Positions 21,601 through 32,699 of a stretch of 64,000 nt of DNA are shown piece by piece. How positions within the stretch are numbered: the stretch's first letter is position 1; every line of letters begins with the position of its first letter. Made by a program: the position numbers and the translations under genes. Source of the DNA: Myxocyprinus asiaticus (lineage: Eukaryota > Chordata > Actinopteri > Cypriniformes > Catostomidae). Under the pieces are notes generated by a model. That model did no database searches. It was not told the DNA's origin and saw nothing but the letters and a program-made list of their open reading frames with translations. The stretch lies in contig NC_059365.1 in the NCBI RefSeq assembly GCF_019703515.2, positions 34,739,501-34,803,500 of the forward strand, written 5' to 3'.

Positions 21601-22770
21601 TTGCTATTTAATATGAAAATAAATGTTATGTAGTTAATTTAGTACAGCTGACTGAAACTTACCCAATGTCAATTTCCAGCATGGAAACGAAGAAGCAAAT
21701 CCAGTCAGAATCGAACACACCAGTATTTAAAAAAACAAACAATTTTTGCACAACCACTGTAAAAATTAGGGAACAAATTACCTGCTGTTTTACGACTAAC
21801 TCAGGTGTCCTCTTATAAATCTAATCACATCTGGATAGGAATGTCTGTGATTGCGGTATGTTGTTTTTTCACAACACTCATTTCTTTTTACCTTTGTCGA
21901 ACACTGTAACTGAAGCAAAAATTCTCATTGTGCTGCCTGGTGCTCCATCATCATAGATTTAGGACTTTTCTGCAAACATTTTTGGTAAAATAACAGAAGG
22001 TAGTTCAAACAGTAAGTGCTGGCATCCCATCTGAAATAAAAACTTTAAATCAATAAGGAGAGACCAATCATATAATGTTCATATCATCTGAATTAGTACA
22101 TGTAATGCCAGACATCCTATGTTAATAATTGTAACTCAAATGTTGTTTAGAAGACTAATCTGTCCAAATAGTGCTAATGCTGTGAAAATTGTAATTTCTT
22201 GGAGTTGTAGTTTATTAGGCCAAGCACTAATTGGTCATACTCAAGCTACTGATTAATCTTGCACTAGTTGAAGCATCTTCTGTTTTACTATTTTTAACTA
22301 TAATAGAGTGTTTCTTGCGTTGTAAAGTAGGGAGGTCTGTGTGATGAAGCTATGATGGATTGCGCACCTTCCCAAAGTTATCCCAAAATCTGCAATTAGG
22401 TTTGTTCGCATCTTCTCCAGGGCTGTAACCACAATATACTTTGAGGGGGACAAGTCCAAATCAGTAAGTGATTTGTATGTCATTCATAACTGTGAATGTG
22501 AAAACATTAACGGAGCAGTTTTCAACGAATCAGGCTTAAGACAAAGAGTGAATGTGTGTATATTGTAAAGGAACTGAATAAATGTGGTTATCTGGTAGGC
22601 TTTTGAAGTAGCTTTTTAGAAGATTATTTTGACATTGTCTAACAAAATTATCTTTAAAAAAAAACACACATACAAAATAGAGCATTATTATCACCCTCAG
22701 ATCAGAACTAGAACATGGTAAGACCTGTGACTTGTGACTTCTATTGTGCTTTTAGGTTTTGGCAAGGACA
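21601..22770. other. Non-coding stretch
   Basis: AT-rich, with no recognised gene or repeat. Confidence 0.5.
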
Positions 22771-22785
22771 GTGTCATATATTCTT

Positions 22786-23186
22786 TTTTTCCCCTTTTTC
22801 ACCCAATTTGGAATGCCCAATTCCCAGTGCGCTTTTAAGTCCTCGTGGTCACGTAGTGATTCGCCTCAATCCGGGTGGCGGAGGATGAATCCCAGTTGCC
22901 TCCGCATCTGAGACCATCAACCCACGCATCTTATCACGTGGCTTGTTGAGCACGTTGCCACGGAGACATAGCACATGTGGAGGCTTCACGCCATCCACCG
23001 CGGCATCCGTGCTCAACTCACCACGCGCCCCACCGAGAACGAACCACATTATAGTGACCATGAGGAGGTTACCCCATGTGACTCTACCCTCCCTAGCAAC
23101 CGGGCCAATTTGGTTGCTTTGGAGACCCGGCTAGAGTCACTCAGCACGCCCTGGGATTCGAACTAGCGAACTCCAGGGGTGGTAGA
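22786..23186 (-). mobile_element. tRNA-derived SINE, copy 2, 5'-truncated
   Basis: On the minus strand it starts inside the tRNA-like head (accacccctggagttcgct, then agttcgaatccc) and ends in ggggaaaaaaag. Flanked by the perfect 15-bp duplication gtgtcatatattctt at 22771-22785 and 23187-23201. The first 35 or so head bases of copies 1 and 3 are missing, and since the duplication abuts the truncation, this happened during insertion. Confidence 0.85.
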
Positions 23187-23376
23187 GTGTCATATATTCT
23201 TAATGCAAATATTATTAGGTAATAATTTAAAATCAATTTAAGATTTACTAAATAATTTATTGATGTCTTTAATTAATTCTGAATTTTGTACAGCATCTCC
23301 TAAGAGTCTACTTTTAAAAGAGAAATTTTATTTTGAGTATGTCTTGTCAGGTTTGTGGTCAAAAAATGAGCCACCA

Positions 23377-23706
23377 GTTAAAGGAGTAGTTCACCAAAAA
23401 ATGGAAAATGTACTTTTACTCACTCATTTACTCACCTTTATGTTGTTTAAAACCCATATGCTGTTTTTTTTTTTTTTTTTTTTTTTTTTTCTTGGAACAT
23501 AAAAATAGATATTTTAAGCAGCTTTATTCCATAGAATAACAGTTTATAGTAAGCAGGAGCTGTCAAGCTTCAAAAAGGACAAATCCTATAAAGCACTATT
23601 AAAGGTTCAATATAAAGACATCATAACTGTAGTCCATATGAAAAGTGCACTATATTCCAAGTTTCCTGGGGCCATACAACAGATTTGTGTTATATGGACT
23701 ACTTAA
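23377..23706 (+). repeat. Short interspersed repeat, left half (split by the Gypsy element)
   Basis: Starts aaaggagtagttcaccaaaa and contains ctcatttactcacctttatg plus a long T run at 23463-23490, as in the repeats at 51.2 and 55.2 kb. It stops at tatggactactta, and the sequence appears to resume at 38272 (tttataatg, later ctttggacctacacagtatg), so the Gypsy element landed inside it. Confidence 0.6.
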
Positions 23707-24205
23707 GTGGTAAATGTGAAATGAGGTGAGGTCAGCGTGACTTTAGGTCAGCCATCTATATAGTGTGACATAATTTAGAGGGCGACTAGCCAACTAAGCG
23801 AGTTAGCACTGCGTTTCAACAGCGCAGGGGAATGAAAATGCGGTAAGTTTGAATGTTTTATGCTGAAAGCATTTCTTCGATCATGAGATTATGGGTGGTG
23901 TTTTAAAGACTGTGTTTTAATTAATTGTTTGCAGAAGCACCATTGTTTGAAGCTGTCGGTACTTGAGACTGACATTTTGTGGAGACACTAATTGTTTACA
24001 GAAACAGCCTTGTTTGAATTGACCAGTACTTACATTTACATTTACATTTATTCATTTGGCAGACGTTTTTATCCAAAGCAACTTACAAAAGATGAAAACA
24101 CAAGCGAATCATCTTAAGGAGTCAGTGGTATGAAAAGTGCCGTATTACAAAGTTTCACTAGCATCAGAATAGTATTCAAAACAGAATAAAGTGCAACAGG
24201 AATTT

Positions 24206-24239
<34 letters not shown>

Positions 24240-24276
24240 GACTGGTTAAGTGCTCATGTAAAAGATGTGTTTTTAG

Positions 24277-24618
24277 TCATTTTTTGAAGACAGAGAGTGA
24301 GTCAGCTTTACTGATGGAGTTGGGAATGTCGTTCCACCAATGTGGTATGATGAAGCCGAAAGTCTGGGAAAGTGTTTTGGTGCCTCTTTGTGTTGGTACA
24401 ACAAGGCGACGTTCCTTAGCCAACTGCAGTCTTCTAGTGGGTGTGTAGCTCTGCATAAATGATTTTAGGTATGCTGGAGCAGACCCAGTGACTGTTCTGT
24501 ATGCCAGCATCAGAGCCTTGAATTTGATATGTGCATCAAACGGCAGCCAGTGGAGGGAGACAAGGAGTGGTGTAACGTGCTCTCTTTGATTCATTAAAGA
24601 CAAGACAAGCTGCTGCAT
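24277..24618 (-). pseudogene. L2 LINE ORF2, C-terminal segment
   Basis: The minus-strand peptide holds VSLHWLPFDAHIKFKALML, AYRTVTGSAPAYLKSF and FGFIIPHWWNDIPNSI, the conserved post-RT region of L2/CR1-supergroup LINEs in teleosts. It is in a different frame from the RT segment at 24748-25417, with about 130 bp between them. Confidence 0.8.
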
Positions 24619-24747
24619 TCTGGATCATTTGCAGAGGTCTAATTGCACATGCAGGGAGGCCTGCAATGAGAGTGTTACGGTAGTCCAGTCTAGTTATGAC
24701 AAGTGACTGGACAAGCAGTTGTGTGGCATGTTCAGAGAGGAAGGGTC

Positions 24748-25417
24748 TTATCTTCCTGATATTGTAGAGTGTAAATCTACATGATCTTGTGGTCTTTTTA
24801 TGATGTGGTCTGTGAAATTTAGTCTGTTATCAATGGTTACCCCTAGATTTCTGACCAATTTGGAAGGTGTTACTGTAGTTGCACCCAGCTGCACGGTGAT
24901 GTTGTGTTCAACAGCACGGTTGGCTGGAAAGACAAGGAGTTCAGTCTTGGCTGGGTTGAGTTGCAGGTGGTGCTCCTTCATCCAGGCCGAGATGTCTGCC
25001 AGGCAGGCAGAAATTCGAGCAGTCACTGTGGTGTCATTGGGCTGGAAAGTCAAGTAGAGTTGCGTGTCATCAGCGTAGCAGTGGTAAGAGAAACCATGTG
25101 TCTGAATGATGGGTCCCAGTGATGTTGTGTATATAGAGAAGAGAAGTGGCCCAAGCACTGATCCCTGAGGTACCCCAGTAAGTAGCTGATGTGGCTTGGA
25201 TACCTCACCTCTCCAGGCTACCTTGAAGCACCTACCTGAGAGATAGGAGTTAAACCAGTCAAGCACAGTTCCTGTGATGCCCAGCGAGGAGAGGGTAGAG
25301 AGTAAGATCTGATGGTTGACTGTGTCAAAGGCTGCAGAAAGGTCCAGCAGAATCAGGACGGATGATCTGGATTCAGCTTTCGCCCATCTCAGCGACTCAG
25401 TGACAGACAGCAGGTAG
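24748..25417 (-). pseudogene. L2 LINE reverse transcriptase segment
   Basis: About 220 codons of RT with motif A (LSAAFDTVNHQ), motif B (LTGVPQGSVLGPLLF) and motif C (CYADDTQLY) intact. The endonuclease and the RT N-terminus are absent because of 5' truncation. The frame is lost near 24760 after LNFTDHI. RT catalytic residues look intact, but the protein is incomplete and cannot act alone. Confidence 0.9.
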
Positions 25418-26365
25418 TTGGCCATTGCTGGGATACTTGATTCTAAATGATTCGATGCAGGTATAGAGACTTACATGACATGAGATGTATGTTTTAAATA
25501 ATTGTGATTTTTGTATTTTGACTTGTTGCTTCTGTATAACTGTAAAGTGGCGTGAGATCGCGTTTTCAAGCCTCATCCATGGTTCAGGTATGAATATTCT
25601 TGCGAATATTAAATGTTTGTAAGTAATTTGATCTCATGATTGTTTTTATTAATTTGTAGGGGAGGTGTCAGCCATTGTTTTCTTTTGCCTCCATATTAAT
25701 TCAATGATCCTTTGTTTTGTTTTTTGGTTGATTAGACTTAGCACCCAGCGGGTGCGTTGTGAGATGCAGGGTAGAGATTTTGTGTTTTGTATTTTATTTT
25801 CTCTTGTATTGTATTTTTTTTTTTCTTTTGTGTATTTTTGAATTGTATTTTATTTTTATTTATTTTTTTATTGTTGTGACTAATACGTTTGTACTCTTGG
25901 GGTACTTTTTAGTGCAATATCATTGGGCAGTGTGCAATAATTCCAATAATGATTATCACAGTATTGTGCTGGTTGCAGTGTATCAAGTTTAAGGTGACTG
26001 ATTAATTTCTCGTGTGACTGCTTGTTTATGTGTGAAGTATTGTGTGTATCGGGTTATAAATTAACATTTATAGGGTTTACAACTTGCCTTGCCTATGTGT
26101 ATTCCATTATATTTTGTTTTTATTTGTCCTGTTTGAAGTAAAATTATTAGTATTTATACATGTATATTGATGTGTAACAAGAAGAAATAAAGTGTTACCT
26201 ATATATTTTTTTACACCAGTGCCCACTTTTGTCCTTTAATTAGGATATAGAGTAATTCCTTTATTGGCCTACGGCACATCTAGATATTATTTCAGTTGTT
26301 TGAAAGTCCAACTATATACCGGTAAATGGTTAGGGGTGTTAAAAAGGCGCCCAGAAGGCCACATC

Positions 26366-26381
26366 TGGCGTAGTCGGCAGG
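26366..26381 (+). promoter_or_regulatory. Primer binding site, tRNA-Ser type
   Basis: tggcgtagtcggcagg lies 2 bases after the 5' LTR and is exactly complementary to the 3' end of vertebrate tRNA-Ser (recalled: cctgccgactacg plus CCA). First-strand synthesis of the Gypsy element would start here. Confidence 0.8.
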
Positions 26382-26676
26382 GTCTTTTTAGGTGGTTGCT
26401 GGTGTTATTGCTATTACATTTTTTTGTTTTGTGTGTGTCTCTTCCCAAAAATTTTTTTTGATTTTGTTGTTGATTAAAAAATAAATAAATAAATAAAAAA
26501 TAAAATAAATAATAATATAAAATAAAAACAGTGGCTGACGAGAGGGCATCGTGGGAGTGGCATAACATCACTATTGACGCTGAGCTTCGAGGTCAAAATA
26601 ATTGTACTTCTCATACCCAGCCTGTTTGTTTTGTTTTTCTTTCTTTTTTTGTGTGTACTGGTTCCATACTTAGTTT

Positions 26677-27783
26677 ATGTCTGAGGGGGTGGAAGACCAG
26701 ATCAGGGCCCTGACAGAACAGCTTCAGCAGTTACAAGCTGATAATGTCAAGCTTCAACAAGAAGCAGTGGCTCAGCGGAATGAGGCGGAAGGACAGGGAG
26801 GGCTAATAAATAGTCTGGAAGATGGTTTGACTGGTTCAAGGTATGTTTTCCTTCCCTGTGAGTGAAAATGCCCAAGATTTTCAGGCAATATGTACGGGAT
26901 GTCTTGGGGTAGAGGAATGGGTAGAGAAAGCTCGTAGATGCTTAAACACTAAATATATATCCCCACCGAACAAGCTTTGTTTTTGTACAATCATCTGGAG
27001 GGTGAGGCCAAGTCCGAAATTAGGTTTCGTCCTGCTCTAGATAAAAATGACCCCGAACGAATTCTGGTTATCCACCTTGAAACATTTGGTTGCCCACAAT
27101 CGTATATAGAAGCACAGAAACAGTTTTTTCAGCGACGCTAGTGAGATGGGGAGTCTTAATGGGAGTTTTCACATTCATTAATGGCCTTAATGGAGGTAGT
27201 TAAATGTAAGAACCCAATAGACATCCCTGATTCTGACAAAATAATATGTGATCATTTTGCAGAGCATGTTCGAGATGGTATGCTTCATCGAGAGTTGAAA
27301 AGTCTTATAAGACAACAACCTTCAATATCTTTTATTGATATTCATAGTGAAGCAATACACTGGGCAGATGATGGGGAGCATTTTTGTGCTCCCTGGCCCA
27401 GAGCCTACTCTTGTGATACCCATAGTGATGCAGTAGATCTGGAAGTAAAGACTAGTGCTGTGGTAGTTGAGCCTAGTAAAGAAATTAATGAATTGAAAGA
27501 GACACTGCGTAAGCAGCAAGCACAATTGGACACTATTTTACAGCATTTGTCTACTCCCATCTGGCATGCACCGTCTAATGGCCCAAATAACCGGTATCAA
27601 CGCTATCGGTTTGATTCAGAAGGCCATCCTATTTGTATGCGATATGGGCAATTAGGGCACATTGCTAGATGCTGTAATAATCGGGAGGGGGCCCAGCAAG
27701 TAGCTCCTCTAGTAGGAGATTCTTCGAGGGGGCGCGTAGGCCATGGGGGAAATGGTTATTCCACTGGGCTACAGAGAAACTAA
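26677..27783 (+). pseudogene. Gypsy gag remnant
   Basis: Starts with a coiled-coil-like stretch (MSEGVEDQIRALTEQLQQLQ), then shifts frame at about 26850 and 26985. A stop-containing part near 27140 leads into an open frame of 200 codons at 27181-27783. This ends in a zinc knuckle of the CCHC type, CMRYGQLGHIARCC, in which the second Cys is Tyr. Gag would form the particle and bind element RNA. The knuckle change alone would weaken RNA binding. Confidence 0.75.
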
Positions 27784-27836
27784 CTTCATCTAGCGCTCAG
27801 AGCCAGGTTCTAGATGGTGACTGCATTGGCTCACCC

Positions 27837-28561
27837 TTGAAATTGACTGTACCTACCTCTCATTCTACACTTATTGGCCAGTGCCCTGTGATTAATGTAA
27901 CTATTGTAGGCATGGATGTGCCATGTCTTGTTGATACAGGTTCGATGGTGTCAACTATCACTGAGGGTTTCTTTAAGGAACACTTTCAGCCTCAGGTTCA
28001 GGGTAATCTACAGTCATGTGGTTGGCTATAGTTGAAAGCTGCTAATGGATTATATATCCCATATAGGGGATATCTAGAGATGTAATGATTCTTGGTAAAA
28101 ATTTGCCCCGTATGTGCATTTTGGTTGTGCAGGATTCTCCTGATGTACTAACGCAGAAAAAGAAACGCATTGTTCCTGGTTTGTTAGGGATGAATATCTT
28201 ACAAAGTTGTTACCAAGAGTTGTTTAGTCAACATGGTGCTGCATTGTTTCATTCCCCTCCAGCTGTAGATCTACCTGAACCTCTGAAATATGCCTTGACT
28301 GATTGTCAGATCTTTGAATATTTAACCGATTCTGAGTTTATTGGCAGTGTCTCTGTCCCCCCAGGCCTTCCCATTTGTGTTTCAGCTGGGTCATTCAAGC
28401 TAGTTCCAGCTTTTTGCAGAGAGGGAGTGAGTGCACTTATTTCTTCTGTATTCATAGAACCCCCTGGTGCAGGCGATTGGCAGTTACCTGCAGACCTCCT
28501 GATCTCATGTGCCATTGTAGCCCTTGAAGATGGTATTGTGCATTTACCTCTAATTAATTAG
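27837..28561 (+). pseudogene. Gypsy aspartic protease remnant
   Basis: The first frame (27837-28031) contains the active-site box CLVDTGSMVSTIT, intact DTG. The second (28085-28561) contains VPGLLGMNILQSC, the loop that closes the domain in Gypsy proteases. Between them is a stop and a frame change at 28030-28085. The following 100 residues are a linker of the kind found before RT. It would process the Gag-Pol protein. Confidence 0.75.
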
Positions 28562-28819
28562 GGACTCAGGATAGATGGTTACAACCCTGTACATTCCTAG
28601 GTAGACTCCAAATGGTGAGCATATGTCCCAGTAATCGACCTGTGAGTTTTTGTGAGAAATAGATTCATCCAGGCCCCACCATATTTATTCACTCAGCTGA
28701 GGCAGGAAAACATACTGTCCCAGGTTTAGCTGATTTATCATGTCAAACTTGTCACTTTTAGAACAGTTAAGGCTTTATTAAGGAAGTACAGTGCAGTTTT
28801 CAGTCAGAACGATGGGGAT

Positions 28820-30144
28820 TTGGGGTGTACCAATTTGACAGAACATGAAATTCCCTTATTAGATGATACACCAATTCGTCAGCACTACAGGCAACTTCCT
28901 CCATCTCAGAATGATCTTGTTAAAGCTCATATTCAAGAGTTGCTGGAGCAGGGAGTAGTGCGGGTGAGTTGCAGCCCTTTCTCTTCACCTATTGTGGTGG
29001 TCAAGAAAAAAGATGGGGCCATCCACTTGTGCGCTGACTATCATCAGCCAAACACAAGAACAAGGAAGGATGCATTTCCGCTTCCACACATAGAGGAATT
29101 TTTGAATGCTCTTACTGGTGCTTGTATGTTCTCGACATTCGACTTGGCTAGTGGCTACAATCAAGTACCTGTAGCAGATAAAGATCAATCCAAGACTGCA
29201 TTCTGAACACCATTTGGTCTCTTTGAGTTTCAGCGAATGCCCTTTGGCCTTTGTAATGCACCAGGGATGTTTCAGAGGTTGATGGAGCAAATCTTTGGAG
29301 ACCAACAGTTCCACTCTCTCCTTCTGTATTTATATGATGTTGTTGTTTTCTCGTCATCCTTTACAAAACATCTGGAGAGGCTAGAGCTAATTTAGCAGAG
29401 GTTGCAACAGAATGGCCTGAAACTCAAACTCCATAAGTGTCACTTTTTCCAGCCAGAGGTGAAATATCTTGGACATGTCATCTCAGCTGCTGGGGTTGCT
29501 ACAGTCCCTGAGAAGATCAGCGTAGTTAAAGAGTGGAAGACTCCGTCGACAGCTACAGGATTGCGGTCTTTTTTAGGCTTTGCCTCTTACTACCAGAGGT
29601 TTGTGAAAGGGTTTTCCAAGTACGCTGCTCCTCTCCACAAGTTGGTGGCAAAGTTCCAGCCCTCCAGGAAGAGATTCCGAGCAGGACCTCATGGTTCCTT
29701 TGGCAACCATTGGGATTGGAGTTGCGATCAGGCGTTTGTTACCCTAAAGGAGAACTTGGTATGTGCGCCAGTTTGGGGTATGCAGATTTCACCAGACCAT
29801 TTGTTCTTGAGGTAGATACTAGTAATTTGGGCCTGGGAGCAGTTCTGTCACAAGAACAGGAAGGAGGGAAACGACGGCCAATTGCATACGCAAGTTGAGG
29901 GCTTAGGCCCACTGAAAGGAACATGACTAATTATTCAGCCACGAAACTAGAACTGCTTGCACTTAAATGGTCCGTCACTGAAAAGTTTAGAGATTACCTC
30001 CCCTGTTGTAAATTTACAGTGTTCACCAACAATAACCCCCTCTGTTACCTTCGCACGGCCAAGTTGGGGGCTGTAGAACAAAGTTGGGCAGCACAGTTGC
30101 CGTTATTTGATTTCACAATCGTATTGACCAGGGTCCTCCAATAA
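28820..30144 (+). pseudogene. Gypsy reverse transcriptase and RNase H remnant
   Basis: RT motifs run in order: SSPIVVVKKKDGAIHLCADY, FSTFDLASGYNQVPV (motif A), FQRMPFGLCNAP (B), then LYLYDVVVFS at about 29330, where the YLDD box reads YLYD, losing one catalytic Asp. Connection-domain motifs follow (KYLGHVISAAGV, GLRSFLGFASYYQRFV). RNase H shows LEVDTSNLGLGAVLSQ, ATKLELLALKW and FTVFTNNNPL, where the Asp of the usual TDN is Asn. Stops at 29204, 29393, 29811-29897 and 30142 break it. Confidence 0.85.
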
Positions 30145-30424
30145 GAATGCAGATGCACTTTCCCGCTTGCCTCAACCTCCACCGAACACCATGAGAGAAG
30201 TTGCCTCTGTCATCACTGTTCCAGAAGAAGTAGGACTCTCTTTTAATAGGCCTGGCCAACATTCATCTGTCTCTATATCAACCATGGAAGCAGTTCCAGC
30301 ATGAGGTGAAGCTAATTTACAAGTATTGAAGTTAGAAGATCTAGTGATACAGGCTTTCTTGACATATTGGAAACAGGGTACAGTTCCTACAGCTATAGAA
30401 TGAGCAAAAGAACCTCCAGCAGTC

Positions 30425-31636
30425 ATGGAGTTGGTGCGTCAATGGAGGAAAATTCAGGAACAGCAGGGAGTCCTGTATCGTAAAAGCCATGTACCTGGGG
30501 GTAGAGAAGAATTTCTGCAGTTGTTGTTACCACAGAGACTGAAAACTGAAGTATATACTAATCTACATGACCAGCATGGTCATCAAGGGGTGGAAAGAAC
30601 TACTACCCTTGTATGTCAGCGCTGTTGGCCTTTTATGCGACGAGACATTGAACGCTGGTGTCAAGAATGTCATAGGTGTCTCACAGCCAAGGCAGTGTTG
30701 CCAAAAGTAAGAACTTTTATAAGAAGTCTGCTTGCGGGGGCCTGGTTAGCTCAGTGGTAAAATACGCTGGCTACCACCCCTGGAGTTCGCTAGTTCGCTA
30801 GTTCGAATCCCAGGGTGTGCTGAGTGACTCCAGCCAGGTCTCCTAAGCAACAAAATTGGCCCGGTTGCTAGGGAGGGTAGAGTCACATGGGGTAACCTCC
30901 TCGTGGTCGCTATAATGTGGTTTGTTCTCGGTGGGACGCATGGTGAATTGAGCGTGGTTGCCGCGGTGGATGGCGTGAACCTCCACATGCGCTATATCTC
31001 CGTGGCAACGCGTTCAACAAGCCACATGATAAGATGCGCGGGTTGACTGTCTCAGACGCGGAGGTAACTGGGATTCGTCCTCCGCCACCCGGACTGAGGC
31101 GAATCACTATGCGACCACGAGGACTTAGAGCGCATTGGGAATTGGGCATTCCAAATTGGGAGAAAAAGGGGAAAAATCCCCCCCCCCCCCAAAAAAAAAG
31201 AAGAAGTCTGCTTGCATCTAGACCACTAGAAATTGTGGCTGTTGATTTCACCATACTTGAACGAGCTAGTGATGGTAGAGAAAATCTCTTAGTGGTAACT
31301 GACGTGTTTTCCAAGTTTGCACAAGCATATCCTACACCAGACCAGAAAGCATCCTCACTGAACGCTAGTTCTATACATACGGTGTCCCGAAGCGGATCCA
31401 TTCGGACCAAGGTCAAAATTTTGAGAGCGAGTTACTGAAGCACATCTGTTAGTTGTATGGAATTGAGAAGTCTCACACTAGCCTGTACCACCCAGAGGGT
31501 AATGGGCAGTGTGAACGGTTCAATAGTACACTGTATGACTTGCTGTGCACTCTACCCCCAGAACAGAAATGAAGATGGCCTCAACGTCTGCCTCAATTGT
31601 CTGCTTATAATACCTCAGTACACCAGTCTACAGGAT
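30425..31636 (+). pseudogene. Gypsy integrase remnant, split by a SINE and cut by DIRS
   Basis: The HHCC zinc-binding domain is readable (HDQHGHQGVERT ... CQECHRC). The frame then meets the SINE at 30736-31200 and resumes with LEIVAVDFTILERA, which holds the first catalytic Asp. A frameshift near 31370 disturbs the second Asp region, and [13 protein letters not shown] at about 31488 contains the catalytic Glu region. The frame ends in HQSTGF-type sequence, where the DIRS element begins. Confidence 0.8.
30736..31200 (+). mobile_element. tRNA-derived SINE, copy 3, inside the Gypsy integrase
   Basis: A head with a tRNA-like A box (ggttagctcagtggtaaaat) and B box (agttcgaatccc), a body like copies 1 and 2 and an A-rich tail (ccccaaaaaaaaag). 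The perfect 15-bp duplication aagaagtctgcttgc flanks it at 30721-30735 and 31201-31215, and the host coding sequence is interrupted exactly there. A small head duplication (cgctagttcgctagttcg) is unique to this copy. Confidence 0.95.
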
Positions 31637-31646
31637 TTTCAATGAA

Positions 31647-31745
31647 AATGAAAATTGGCGAGTGATATTTGCATGCCACTCCCCCGGACATACGGGTATA
31701 AAAGGAGCTGGTATGCAACCACTCATTCAGATTTTCTCCGAATGG
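31647..31745 (+). repeat. DIRS copy B 5' inverted terminal repeat, truncated
   Basis: Reverse complement of 36383-36470: ggcgagtgatatttgcatgc here against gcttgcaaataccactcgcc there. It starts abruptly at atgaaaattggcgag. It includes a tataaaag promoter-like site at about 31698. Confidence 0.85.
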
Positions 31746-31956
31746 TCATGCTCATTGAGCTGAATTTCTACTGTTCATTCACCTCTGCTGGATCTGACTG
31801 CGCATTTCAGCGGCTTCTCCCTCCTCTGCACTGGTGCACTGCAGAGAACGCCCCTGGGCACTTCGGCAGAAAAAAAGAGAGTATATTTTCTGAAAGAGTT
31901 TATTTCTCTAAAAGAGTATATTTCTCTAAAAGAGTGGCACACACGTCTTTTTAAAG

Positions 31957-32660
31957 ATGCCTTTCCGATTGTGTGTTATTCCTGGTTGCGGTTGTTATCT
32001 CTCAACTTTGGATGGTCATGATCGCTGTCTTTCGTGTCTGGGCGCGACACACACGGAGGCAGCGTTCGTGGATGGTTCATGTTCTCACTGCGAGAATAAG
32101 ACCATGGCAACGTTGCGGTCGCGGCTTGCTTTCGTAAGAAAGCAAGCCACCCCAGCGGCTCCCCACCTCGGTCCTTCTACCTACGGGTATGAGGCCAGCG
32201 CAGCTAGCACTGTGGGCGATTTGGGGACCCAAAATGGGATCGCCTCTGTTGGGTATCCCCCCGCGGACCTCCCATTCCCCAGCATGCTCGTCTGCCCCAG
32301 TCAAGCTTTCGTAAGAAAGCAAGCCACCCCAGCGGCTCCCCACCTTGGTCCTTCTACCTACGGGTATGAGGCCAGCGCAGCTAGCACTGGGGGCGATTTG
32401 GGGACCCAAATGGGATCGCCTCTGTTGGGTATCCCCCCGCGGACCTCCCATTCCCCAGCATGCTCGTCTGCCCCAGTCGGGCTTCCGGATGAGTCCGCCG
32501 GCTTGTTTCACGGTGAGTCTGGCCTCTTGTTCGGAGCCCACGAAGATGATGAGCTCTCGAGCGCAGCATCGGAGAGTGGGCTTGTCCAGTCGGACGCAGA
32601 AGCCTCAGCTGTGCTCCCCCCTTCGGGGATGATTGCCCAGTCACAGACTGATGCAGAGAT
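31957..32660 (+). pseudogene. DIRS Gag-like protein (copy B)
   Basis: Starts at ATG 31957 with MPFRLCVIPGCG and a Cys/His cluster (CLSCLG ... H ... CSHCE) that looks zinc-binding and is shared with copies A and C. The next part is Pro/Ser-rich and contains a perfect-frame tandem duplication (32129-32480). The same frame continues without a stop into RT by way of a shifted segment at about 32700-33060, so the fusion up to 33405 is not the original protein. Confidence 0.65.
32129..32482 (+). repeat. Tandem duplication of about 177 bp within DIRS gag
   Basis: The block starting ctttcgtaagaaagcaagcc at 32130 repeats at about 32307, including ctacgggtatgaggccagcg and agcatgctcgtctgccccag. Copies differ at a few bases (actgtggg/actggggg, one A fewer), so it is private to this copy; copies A and C do not show it. 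Confidence 0.85.
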
Positions 32661-32699
32661 GATGGACATGCTTTCCCGGGTGGCCGCTTCCCAGACTGT

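Larger units (their letters stand above)
24031..25417 (-). mobile_element. L2-clade LINE, 5'-truncated, inside the Gypsy 5' LTR
   Basis: The minus strand carries the RT C-terminal half and the 3' region of an L2-type LINE. Its 3' end is at about 24031, with tandem acattt units next to ggcagacgtttttatccaaa (read +), a 3' tail typical of fish L2 elements. The 5' end is cut at about 25417, where LTR sequence (ttggccattgctggg) resumes. A poly-T run lies at 24206-24236. 5' truncation is usual for target-primed reverse transcription. Confidence 0.85.
23707..26363 (+). repeat. 5' LTR of the Ty3/Gypsy element (interrupted by an L2 LINE)
   Basis: Matches 37040-38271 along its full length apart from the L2 insertion at about 24031-25417; without it the LTR is about 1.25 kb. 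Shared markers are gtggtaaatgtgaaatgagg at the start, tagagggcgactagccaa, gttgtgactaa(t/c)acgtttg and ggaagaccacat-like sequence at the end. A polyadenylation signal aataaa lies at 26186-26191. The first two bases differ from the TG of the 3' LTR. Confidence 0.85.

Noticed and set aside
30736..30810. Functional tRNA gene
   Set aside because: The tRNA-like head continues into a SINE body and A-rich tail with target duplications; the stems are imperfect.
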